Below, one piece after another: positions 27,037 through 34,456 of a DNA stretch of 64,000 nucleotides. Source of the DNA: Fen-1362 sp049516395. GTDB taxonomy: Bacteria; Planctomycetota; Phycisphaerae; Sedimentisphaerales; Anaerobacaceae. The DNA lies in assembly GCA_049516395.1 (NCBI GenBank), contig JBEKTD010000001.1, positions 248,001-312,000 of the forward strand, read 5' to 3'. Positions within the stretch are counted from its first letter, which is position 1; every line of letters starts with the position of its first letter. The notes under the pieces are model-generated. The model was not told the DNA's origin, ran no database searches, and saw nothing but the letters and a program-made list of their open reading frames with translations. Both the position numbers and the translations under genes were made by a program.

Positions 27037-28371
27037 TCAAATTCCATCGCGATTGAGAAGCGGACTTTTGTCGCGGACGAGGTTGGCACGTTCTGGGAAC
27101 AATTTTGTTATCTCATTAGCGTCAGAGACATTGAGCGTATAGGTGGCTTCCTGCCCGAGCGTTATCTTCTCCGGTTTTTTTGAGCTGTCGTAATAAATTT
27201 GCTGCCAATAGTTGCGCCCGTCGAGCCATTCCAACCTGATGGAATTGCTGTCTGTCCGGTCTTTGGCTGGCGGCGATTTTTCGATGTAAACCGGCATCAC
27301 AGCCCCATCCGGCCTGATTATGTCTATAATGAAGGATTGTTCGTTAATGTCCAGCGCCTTAGCCAGAATCGGGTCGAGAACGATATCGGGCACAGCTGTT
27401 TCTCCGAGTTGGCATTCGCCTGTTTCTTTGCCTGTCCGCTTGTCAAACGGCGAGCCGGCCCGTAACCTGCGAACCGTCAGTATGCCGGAGTCAGCCGTCA
27501 TCTCGATTCCTTTTCTGCCTGTTCTCGAGCTGGTTTCGTCTCGCCAGGTAAATTGTCGAAGGTTTGCATCGCCGCGAAAATATCCGACTTGTTCATCGGA
27601 TACTGTCCCCCGCAGGTAATAATAATCCGCGGCGTTGATAGTGGTGTTGGCGTCCGTTCCGACTAACGCCATAGCATCCATCGTAAAGCCGATTATCTTG
27701 TTATGGGAGTCGGCTATAGTGAAAAAAGAAGCTGATGAATCATTATCACGGGCGATATCCAGCCCTTCATTACTGATATCGCTGATTAGCCGGGCGCCTG
27801 CCCGCAGTAACCCGTTGTCGCTGAACCGGATGCTTTTGAAGATTTTTTCAAAAATATCTTTCGCCGTGTTCTGCTCAGATGCGATCTGCAATACTTCTAT
27901 TTCAAGCTGCCGCCCGTCGGCAAGCTCGCAGACGCCCAAGATTATCTCAACCCCTGAATCGGTATTTATAGTCGCCCAGTTTGCTGTAAGGTTGCCTGAG
28001 GTTGATTGACCCGTTGCGACAAGTTTTTTTCCGGAGTATTCCTGGTCAAGTCGCTCCGTTGGTGTTTCCTCGCCTGCCGCCAGAAGGTAACGGCACTGTG
28101 CGTATGCCTTGTCGTTAAGTCCGCTTACGGCAAAAATGCTGCTGATATTAAAGGAGCTGTCTTCGAAAGACCATTTCTCTTTGCATTGCCAGCTGTTGCC
28201 TGAAGGCATCGAAACCGACAATCCCGACCGGTTCAAATCAATAGGGGCCGACATTCGAATGCCGGTTTTGGATTGCATAACCAGCCGGGCCGCCAGCAAT
28301 GAAATGACTAGCAGGGCCGGCAGCGCAATTGTCTTTGCTATTTGTTTTCCCGTTTTATTTTCATCGACCAT
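27037..28371 (-). CDS. Hypothetical membrane-anchored protein, 444 residues
   Basis: Not recognised. It has one N-terminal helix (ALPALLVISLLAARLVM) and then a long soluble region without obvious catalytic motifs. The segment ending KDIFEKIFKSIRFSDNG resembles the end of small PsbP/Mog1-like lipid or stress domains, but this is weak. The rest is beta-rich. It is 64 bases downstream of pssA on the same strand and may be co-transcribed with phospholipid genes. A cell-envelope location is likely. Confidence 0.72.
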   Translation of the reverse strand: MVDENKTGKQIAKTIALPALLVISLLAARLVMQSKTGIRMSAPIDLNRSGLSVSMPSGNSWQCKEKWSFEDSSFNISSIFAVSGLNDKAYAQCRYLLAAGEETPTERLDQEYSGKKLVATGQSTSGNLTANWATINTDSGVEIILGVCELADGRQLEIEVLQIASEQNTAKDIFEKIFKSIRFSDNGLLRAGARLISDISNEGLDIARDNDSSASFFTIADSHNKIIGFTMDAMALVGTDANTTINAADYYYLRGTVSDEQVGYFRGDANLRQFTWRDETSSRTGRKGIEMTADSGILTVRRLRAGSPFDKRTGKETGECQLGETAVPDIVLDPILAKALDINEQSFIIDIIRPDGAVMPVYIEKSPPAKDRTDSNSIRLEWLDGRNYWQQIYYDSSKKPEKITLGQEATYTLNVSDANEITKLFPERANLVRDKSPLLNRDGI

Positions 28372-28435
28372 AAGATTGCCGTTGATTTTTCAATTGTGAT
28401 TTGAAAAAGGAAAAAACGCACCAGCCGGCATTTTC

Positions 28436-29428
28436 CTAATCAAGTGCAGAAACAGCCGGCTCGTCGAGGACCTGCCTGCCCCTGCGGAAAAACCTGCAAT
28501 AAAACCATTTCAGAAAACCGCTTGCCGCGAAACCGCAGAAAATAACAACCAGCGCGACCTGGCGACTCCAGATTATCAGCGCGAAAAACAGCAGTGCCCT
28601 GATTAGATGCGCAAATGGTTTTTTGCCCCTTATATACTGGTTTATCACGTGTGCGTACCGGATTCGGCTGACCATAAGAAACGCCGCGCAAAGGGTGATT
28701 ATGGGTAACGAATAAATCACCAAATCATCGAGCATAAAGCTCACAAATCCAGCGGCCCAGTCGCGCCCCGGGTGCGACAGAAAATCCGGCACCGTTTCCT
28801 GGTTGAATATCACCAAGCTTACTATGATGCCCGCCGCCGCGGGGCTGGGTAGCCCGACAAAGCTCATGTGTGCCGACTCGTCCTCTTCGTTTTCGACGTT
28901 GAACCGCGCCAGCCGGATTGCCGCGCAGCTAAGGTATGTTGCCGCCGCCAGCCAGATAAATCGTTCGATGAAACTGATAATGATGGGATTTATCTCCGTC
29001 AACCCCGACAATTTGTGCTCAATGATTTTTATCATCAAAAACGCAGGCGCTACGCCGAAGCTGACTATATCGCACAAGCTGTCTAATTGTCCGCCGAAAC
29101 TCGATGTGCTATTGCTCATGCGTGCGAGGCGTCCGTCGAGCATGTCCGCCACCATCGCCAGCAGAATCATATAGCCCGCCATCGCGAAATAAGGCACTAC
29201 AAGCCGATGATACGACCATTGTCCCGTCTCCGAAGTAATCGCTTGGCTGGCAAAAGTAATCGCTGCGAACCCGCACGCGCCGTTGATAATCGTAACCAGC
29301 GAGGGCAAAATCGTAATGTATTTAAGCCGCTGCCTCCGCATCCTCCGCAGGAAGCTTTCCTTTGACGCATCAGTCCTGAATCGCGTCGGCTTTTGAAAGA
29401 TTGGTTTGTTCGGCCCTGATTCACTCAT
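28436..29428 (-). CDS. pssA: CDP-diacylglycerol-serine O-phosphatidyltransferase
   Basis: The 330-residue membrane protein carries the CDP-alcohol phosphotransferase signature DGRLARMSNSTSSFGGQLDSLCD. It has several membrane helices and the N-terminal LPSLVTIINGACGFAAI typical of PssA. It makes phosphatidylserine from CDP-diacylglycerol and serine. The start at 29428 overlaps the psd stop by ATGA; a longer frame to 29590 lies inside psd and is rejected. The C-terminal extension past residue 270 is basic and has two further helices. Confidence 0.92.
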   Translation of the reverse strand: MSESGPNKPIFQKPTRFRTDASKESFLRRMRRQRLKYITILPSLVTIINGACGFAAITFASQAITSETGQWSYHRLVVPYFAMAGYMILLAMVADMLDGRLARMSNSTSSFGGQLDSLCDIVSFGVAPAFLMIKIIEHKLSGLTEINPIIISFIERFIWLAAATYLSCAAIRLARFNVENEEDESAHMSFVGLPSPAAAGIIVSLVIFNQETVPDFLSHPGRDWAAGFVSFMLDDLVIYSLPIITLCAAFLMVSRIRYAHVINQYIRGKKPFAHLIRALLFFALIIWSRQVALVVIFCGFAASGFLKWFYCRFFRRGRQVLDEPAVSALD

Positions 29429-30105
29429 AACCTTACAATCGGCGTTAGACCCGCCTTTACTTTGTCTCCAATTTTGACAAGGCATTTGGCCCCATCGCGA
29501 GCCGGCACATACAGCTCGGTCCGCGAACCGAATTTTATCATACCAAATTTCTCGCCCGCCGCCATATTTTGTCCGATTTCTGCCCTGCATACGATTCGCC
29601 GGGCTATCGCACCGCTAATCTGGCGAACAATCAATTTATCATTGGGCGATTCAGCCCTCGTAAGCCAAAGGTCATTCGATTCGTTCACTTTGCCCGCTTC
29701 GGGGTTTCTGGCGTCGAGGAACTGGCCCTCGCGATAGGTGATTTTCTCGACTTTTGCCAGGCATGGGCTGCGGTTGATATGTACGTCGAAAATGCTCAAG
29801 AATATGCCGACCCGCAGGGCCTTGCCTCCGATGAAATCGGGCTCGTCAACCGTCTCGATATCGGCTATCGTTCCGTCCGCAGGCGCTAATAATATATCCT
29901 TATCTTGCGGCACTTCTCTTTCCGGGTCGCGGAAAAACGACAGCATCCATATAAAGACTATCCCCAGCGCAATCTCTACGAATTGAATCATCCATTCAGG
30001 CGTCGTAGAACTTGCACCATAATACAGCACAATCATAAACACCAGCAGCATCGCCGGATAAAACACCACCTGAGGCCAGCCATATCTCGTCAACGGTATC
30101 ATCAT
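29425..30105 (-). CDS. psd: Phosphatidylserine decarboxylase proenzyme
   Basis: The 226-residue protein is of the short, archaeal-type Psd. It has two N-terminal helices, then FRDPEREVPQD, SIFDVHINRSPC (catalytic His region) and the self-cleavage region KFGMIKFGSRTELYVP, where the Gly-Ser bond is cut to form the pyruvoyl group. It converts phosphatidylserine to phosphatidylethanolamine, the step after PssA, and the two genes overlap. The GSR variant at the cleavage site is usual in this subgroup. Confidence 0.92.
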   Translation of the reverse strand: MMIPLTRYGWPQVVFYPAMLLVFMIVLYYGASSTTPEWMIQFVEIALGIVFIWMLSFFRDPEREVPQDKDILLAPADGTIADIETVDEPDFIGGKALRVGIFLSIFDVHINRSPCLAKVEKITYREGQFLDARNPEAGKVNESNDLWLTRAESPNDKLIVRQISGAIARRIVCRAEIGQNMAAGEKFGMIKFGSRTELYVPARDGAKCLVKIGDKVKAGLTPIVRL

Positions 30106-30140
30106 AATTACAATGCTAAACTACCCGGCGGGCACAGGCA

Positions 30141-30170
30141 ATAAAAAAGGCCGGGCAAACCCGCCCGGCC
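30141..30170 (-). terminator. Terminator after the sigma-factor partner gene
   Basis: GGCCGGGC (30149-30156) pairs with GCCCGGCC (30163-30170). On the minus strand a run of six T residues follows. It separates the sigma operon from psd-pssA. Confidence 0.85.
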
Positions 30171-30199
30171 ACCAATCGCTGGCTCTCCGCTATACCCGT

Positions 30200-31501
30200 T
30201 CAATTGTTCATCAGAGCATTCAAGCAGGCGTCTGTGAACCAAATTGTTCGCCGGTTAGGATGGCCAAGTGCCCGGCCAACATAAACACCATCCAACTTTT
30301 TCTCAGCTTGTTGGCCGTTTATTTCTACTGCTACGGTGCACGGCACAATCATACGCGTCCATTCCCGTGGAGGAAACCGCGGTTCGCCTATCGAAACTAT
30401 CTCCACAACATTCGTCTTCTCCAGTTTCTTTGAAAAATCGGCTCTATTTTCTTCCGGGATGATCCAAAACCGCGTCGCCTCATTGTAGTCCTTTGCAATA
30501 AGTGCCTCGAAAAACGCTCGCACCGTAGCCACGGCTTTTTGTTCTTCGGTCAGGTTCGGTTCCGCAAACTCCAGACCAGTATCAACATTAATTTTATTCA
30601 AATCAATAATGTTCACGTCCTTGCCAATCTCTTTTTCAAGGTCAAAGAGTTCTTCTTCGAACGGTTCATCGTATCCTTCATATCTGTATATACCCAGCAA
30701 TGTCCATTCATCCTCTTTATGCCCAAAATCTTTCCCAGGCCCCCAAACCTCTACGGCTGTTACAAGCCTGGTTGCCTGGTCAACGAACACAATCTCTCGC
30801 ATCGGGGGGTAATTGGAATCAATAAGAAAGGTGTTGGGTTCGTAGTTAACGGTCACCACTATCGGCTTAGAACGGTCCGGGGGCTGCTCAATCCCGATTT
30901 TCACGTCGCCTTTCTGCTCCATCTTCTGAATGTATTCAACCGCCTGTCTCGGGTCATACCTGTGCACAAAATGGAGCATCCTTGCGGTGTAGTCCTCATC
31001 ATCGAACAAGTTCAATTGTTTTTGAGGCACATTCCATGCCTTTGTATGTCCCCCTTGCCAAACAATCACTTGGTTCGCCTCACCATTGCTATTTATACCC
31101 ATGTCCACTCGCACTCTCGCTATGTTGCCATCGGTATCGTATTCGACCCATGTGGCCTTATTCAGCTTATCATCCTTGCTGAATGTGAAGTGTACCTGTT
31201 GCTTATTTTTACACGCCTCAAGCGTCTGCTCCAGCGCATACGCAGGCCTTGCCAAATCGTTCATTATCAACTTTACGCCGAAGACCACCCCAACCACGAA
31301 TACTGCTGCTGTGACAAATTTCGTGAAGCGGTTCATAATAAAGCTCCTGAGCAGCGAACTGCTCTTAAATTCTGCGAATTTCTTCTGGTCAACCTTAATT
31401 GAGTCAATCCGGCTCATCACGCGTGCAACAAGCGACTCATCAGAGCCGATCGCCCTGCCCAGTTTCTCCAGACGACTTTCGATAGGTTCTTTGGCAGTCA
31501 T
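30200..31501 (-). CDS. Sigma-factor-coupled membrane protein with NTF2-like C-terminus
   Basis: The 433-residue protein has a 75-residue cytoplasmic N-terminus, one helix (FVTAAVFVVGVVFGVKLIM) and a large outer region starting YALEQTLEACKNKQQ. The last 110 residues (EEQKAVATVRAFFEALIAKDYNEATRFW onward) look like an NTF2/SnoaL-type fold. It overlaps the ECF sigma gene by 4 bases, so it is probably the anti-sigma factor or a signal-receiving partner. No zinc-binding anti-sigma His-x-x-x-Cys-x-x-Cys motif is seen. Confidence 0.75.
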   Translation of the reverse strand: MTAKEPIESRLEKLGRAIGSDESLVARVMSRIDSIKVDQKKFAEFKSSSLLRSFIMNRFTKFVTAAVFVVGVVFGVKLIMNDLARPAYALEQTLEACKNKQQVHFTFSKDDKLNKATWVEYDTDGNIARVRVDMGINSNGEANQVIVWQGGHTKAWNVPQKQLNLFDDEDYTARMLHFVHRYDPRQAVEYIQKMEQKGDVKIGIEQPPDRSKPIVVTVNYEPNTFLIDSNYPPMREIVFVDQATRLVTAVEVWGPGKDFGHKEDEWTLLGIYRYEGYDEPFEEELFDLEKEIGKDVNIIDLNKINVDTGLEFAEPNLTEEQKAVATVRAFFEALIAKDYNEATRFWIIPEENRADFSKKLEKTNVVEIVSIGEPRFPPREWTRMIVPCTVAVEINGQQAEKKLDGVYVGRALGHPNRRTIWFTDACLNALMNN

Positions 31502-32022
31502 AGTTGGGACTCCTTCAGTATCTTTCGCAGGCGTTTATGTGCCCGCGACAGTTGCTTTGTTACAGTGCCGATATTTCTGCCGGCAATTTCGGCAACTTCT
31601 TTGACGTTATGCTCAGCAAAATAGCGGAGCATCACAACCTGTCTTTCGGCTTCGGGCAGCTTGACGACGGCAGACAGAAGACCTTCGCTCTCCTCATCAA
31701 GCTGACCATTCGGTTTTTCGGTTGCCGCGGCAGGGTTCGTTTCCAGCGGAGCCATTTTGGGCCTTCGCTTTGCCCAGTCCAAAGCGCACCTTTGAGTTAT
31801 TTTCATCAGCCACGGGCCAAAAGAGTCCCTGTTACGCAGCATACAAAGATTCTGGTAGCTGGCCACGAACGCGTCCTGTACCGCATCCTGCACGCTGTGA
31901 TGGTCGCCGAGGATATTTATTGCAACCGCCCGGACGGGCCGCTCGTAACGCCTCACAAGCTCCGCGAAGGCCTCTTTTTGGCCGTCTAACACGGCTTTTA
32001 TCAGTTCACAATCTGCCTGCAC
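31498..32022 (-). CDS. ECF-type RNA polymerase sigma factor
   Basis: The 174-residue protein has region 2 (EAFAELVRRYERPVRAVA, then VQDAVQDAFVASYQNL and WLMKITQRCALDW) and region 4 (LPEAERQVVMLRYFAEHNVKEVAEI and TVTKQLSRAHKRLRKIL). Planctomycetes carry many such ECF sigma factors coupled to membrane proteins. Its target promoters cannot be told from this window. It is the first gene of a two-gene operon. Confidence 0.93.
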   Translation of the reverse strand: MQADCELIKAVLDGQKEAFAELVRRYERPVRAVAINILGDHHSVQDAVQDAFVASYQNLCMLRNRDSFGPWLMKITQRCALDWAKRRPKMAPLETNPAAATEKPNGQLDEESEGLLSAVVKLPEAERQVVMLRYFAEHNVKEVAEIAGRNIGTVTKQLSRAHKRLRKILKESQL

Positions 32023-32234
32023 CTGAAAATCTCCATATCGAAGCGCTTCTGTATATTAAGAGCGGCTCAGGCCCAAAAATGCGACAAAAAAATTTAAGGG
32101 AAAATGAAAAACGGGAGGGGTTCTTTTTTGTTCTTCATCGCTGATATTCTATCAGAATACGCCGTTTTTGCCAGTATGTTGACAAAATGACCAGGCAGGC
32201 AAAACCCAGCGAAGGGCCGACTGGCCCAAATAGC

Positions 32235-32278
32235 AATCTCCCTCGCCGAGGGTTGATTCCCGTGCGAGGGAGATTTCT
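32235..32278 (+). terminator. Orphan strong hairpin with T-rich tail
   Basis: AATCTCCCTCGC (32235-32246) pairs perfectly with GCGAGGGAGATT (32264-32275), followed by TCTTT. No plus-strand gene precedes it, so it may end an unannotated RNA or be a remnant. Confidence 0.5.
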
Positions 32279-32437
32279 TTATCGCCGTACCCTAAGTGTC
32301 GCGAACACCTGAGGAGTATCGTGCTTTAACCTTATCTTCTTTTCTGCGGCACGAAAAGTATATTGGCGAATTGCTTAATTATGACTTCGCAAAGGCCTAT
32401 ATCCTTGAATGGCAGGTTTATCCGGCTTAGTTTTTAA

Positions 32438-32563
32438 GCTGGTCGGCGATTACCAAAGAAAGATGGCGAACAATCGAAGATACACGGTTTAGCGAAAGAG
32501 CTTGAAAAAGCGAATGCAATGCTGAAAAAATTCACAATGTCAAAGTTATCTCCCAAATACTAA
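32438..32563 (+). pseudogene. Possible gene remnant, 41 open codons
   Basis: A Lys/Glu-rich open stretch (GRRLPKKDGEQSK, then AKELEKANAMLKKF) has no start near its beginning and stops in all frames before it. It resembles the tail of a helical DNA-associated protein such as a transposase OrfA, but no family can be named. Confidence 0.25.
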
Positions 32564-32632
32564 GGTAAAGTAGGGTAAAGTACTACTATTACGCTAAAAA
32601 ACGTTGTTTACCATTGTTTACCTTAGTTTACC
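32563..32632. repeat. Helically phased GTTTACC repeats in both orientations
   Basis: GGTAAAG occurs at 32564 and 32574. After a 25-base spacer, GTTTACC occurs at 32606, 32616 and 32626. Each set has an exact 10-base period and the two sets are inverted relative to each other. This layout suits cooperative protein binding on one DNA face or a cruciform. Confidence 0.7.
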
Positions 32633-32772
32633 CTTGTTTTTGTGAGATGACCTCGTTGGCTCGCTTGGCAAAATCCCCAACCTTGGCGGAATCTGCAGGA
32701 TTGTTATAATCCTCCCGGCAGGATAAAATCAGCACAAATCATATTGAATATTATTATGTTGGAGCGAAAAAC

Positions 32773-33342
32773 ATGAAGCCAATCTCATTTTTATGTGTGG
32801 TTGTCGTTTCTCTTCTATTATCACAATCCAGCCGAGCCGATGAAGAGAGGGCGCCTTATTCGTTTACTGTTGCCTCTCAAAGCGGCCAATATTACTTTAA
32901 GATGCTTCCCGCCAAGAGAGAATGGCAGGAAAATAAATATGTGATAACAAGAGAGGCGTTTGGTGTCGCATATACAATCGATGAGGATGGGAACTTCAAG
33001 GAATTGTGGAGGACCTCGGGCTGGTATTCTTTCGAGTTATTCCTGTCTGAGGATGGGCAATACTTAGTCAGGATGGGGCCATGGAACGGCGGCCATGAAC
33101 CAAAGAAGGAAGATCTTGCGGTAGCGTTCTATAAGAATGGAAAGCTGCTTAAAGAGTATTCGGTAGTTGACCTTGTCAAGGACAAGAGTAAGATCCAAGC
33201 AACGGTCAGTCATTACTTTTGGCTTGACAAATCGCCAGGGTCTGAAGCCAAACGCAGACTCGACAGAGATAATGTATTCTACCTTAAGACAATCGATGGA
33301 ATCGCATACCAATTTTATGCGACGACAGGGGAGATTAAGTGA
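32773..33342 (+). CDS. Secreted hypothetical protein, 189 residues
   Basis: Not recognised. It has a clear signal peptide (PISFLCVVVVSLLLSQSSRA) and a beta-rich mature domain with repeated aromatic turns (YTIDEDGNFKELWRTSGWYS, FLSEDGQYLVRMGPW). The pattern recalls small propeller or lipocalin-like exported proteins, but no family is assigned. GGAGCG precedes the ATG. It stands alone behind the phased repeats. Confidence 0.7.
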   Translation: MKPISFLCVVVVSLLLSQSSRADEERAPYSFTVASQSGQYYFKMLPAKREWQENKYVITREAFGVAYTIDEDGNFKELWRTSGWYSFELFLSEDGQYLVRMGPWNGGHEPKKEDLAVAFYKNGKLLKEYSVVDLVKDKSKIQATVSHYFWLDKSPGSEAKRRLDRDNVFYLKTIDGIAYQFYATTGEIK

Positions 33343-33427
33343 CCAAAGAAGCCCTGACCATAAATCAGAAAAGCATTAACCCCCAAACCAGCGAGGGGAT
33401 TTAATTCCGCGGATGATTATTTCAAAG

Positions 33428-33985
33428 TTATTTGCCTGTGTACGGTTCTGAATGTTTAGCGTGTATATTCCAATTTGCGAGATATTTGGCTGCCAGTTCT
33501 GAATTGCGGATAATCAGAAGGTTTTCAGCGTTGCCCTCTTCGGCTGATTTTGTAAAATTGAATGAGCCGGTGATTACGCTGTTGGAATCTATAATCATTA
33601 TCTTGTTATGGGCTATCTTGTGCTTATCATCAATTAAAACACTAATTCCGGCATGGACGAGAAAATCAGCAGAGGAATACCTTTCAGTTAGCTGGCTTTG
33701 ATCAAGGATTACTTTGGTATCGATACCATTCTTATTGGCATCAACAACTGCTTTGGCAATCGGAGCGGAAGTGAAAGAATATGCCTGAATCCGAATGCTG
33801 GTTTTGGCTTTCGCTAATTCCCTAATAATAGCATCTGTGCATCCACCTTTAGGTGAAAAGAAAACCTCTATTTCGTTGGTATTTTGGTTTGGTATTATTT
33901 TATCTGCATGACTATTTTGCAGGACAAGAAGGGTCAGGAAAAGAAGGGCAAATAAAACAAATATCACTAAATAACGCTTAGTCAT
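33428..33985 (-). CDS. Single-HKD phospholipase D/Nuc-like protein
   Basis: The 185-residue protein has an N-terminal membrane helix or signal (YLVIFVLFALLFLTLLVL) and one HKD motif (HNKIMIID near residue 130) followed by GSFNFTKSAEEGNAENLL. This is the Nuc-type minimal PLD endonuclease fold that dimerises to form the active site. It probably acts as an exported or membrane-tethered nuclease. FFSPKGGCTDAIIRELAKA near residue 48 is the usual N-terminal element of the family. Confidence 0.88.
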   Translation of the reverse strand: MTKRYLVIFVLFALLFLTLLVLQNSHADKIIPNQNTNEIEVFFSPKGGCTDAIIRELAKAKTSIRIQAYSFTSAPIAKAVVDANKNGIDTKVILDQSQLTERYSSADFLVHAGISVLIDDKHKIAHNKIMIIDSNSVITGSFNFTKSAEEGNAENLLIIRNSELAAKYLANWNIHAKHSEPYTGK

Positions 33986-34456
33986 TTCGCCCTCAATTCT
34001 ATCTCAAGCGAGCTCTTTCCGCCAGTGGCGGATAAATTTCAACGGCAAAATTATATGCGTGTTAAGCCGTTAAATCTCAAATCCGCCTATTCAGCGTTCA
34101 GCGGGTAGCGTACAGCGTATAGCGAACAGGTTAAACTAACGACTAACAACGATATACTAACGACTAATTTCTATCTGTGCCTTCTTGTGGCAATCGCCGT
34201 GAGATGTAAGGTTTGCAGCGATGATTGCCCTTTTTGCTGAAAAACCCGCGGTTTTTTGTGGCTTAGTTGCGCTAATATGCCGAAATATAACTTATAACTA
34301 ACAGAACAATCAGCAAGTAATGGTTTATATTGAAAATGAGCGGATTTTGTGGTATAATAAATAATCTGGGGTGGCTGTTTGAGCTACGTCCCGATGTTAT
34401 TAACTTTTTACTCGGCGGTTGACCGTTCCCGGAAGGGATGGCCAAGCCAGGAGGAA
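33986..34456. other. Gene-free 470-base stretch with low-complexity repeat words
   Basis: It contains the palindrome TCCGCCAGTGGCGGA (34018-34032 region), the run GCGGGTAGCGTACAGCG with AGCGTATAGCG at 34114-34124 (also near 58562 and 59849), and ACTAACGACTAAC-type repeats near 34135-34165. No gene or clear promoter was identified. Confidence 0.5.

Larger units (their letters stand above)
32023..32772. other. Gene-free 750-base stretch rich in hairpins and repeats
   Basis: No intact gene is seen. It contains small palindromes (CTGATA/TATCAG near 32141, GGGCC/GGCCC near 32214), a terminator-like hairpin, an open remnant reading frame and phased GTTTACC repeats, listed separately. The last 90 bases should hold the promoter of the gene at 32773. 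Confidence 0.5.

Noticed and set aside
28436..29590. Long form of PssA starting at 29590
   Set aside because: The first 54 residues are read from inside psd; the ATGA overlap at 29428 is the natural start.
32563..32632. CRISPR-like array
   Set aside because: Units are only 7 bases with 3-base gaps and inverted halves; there are no spacers or cas genes.
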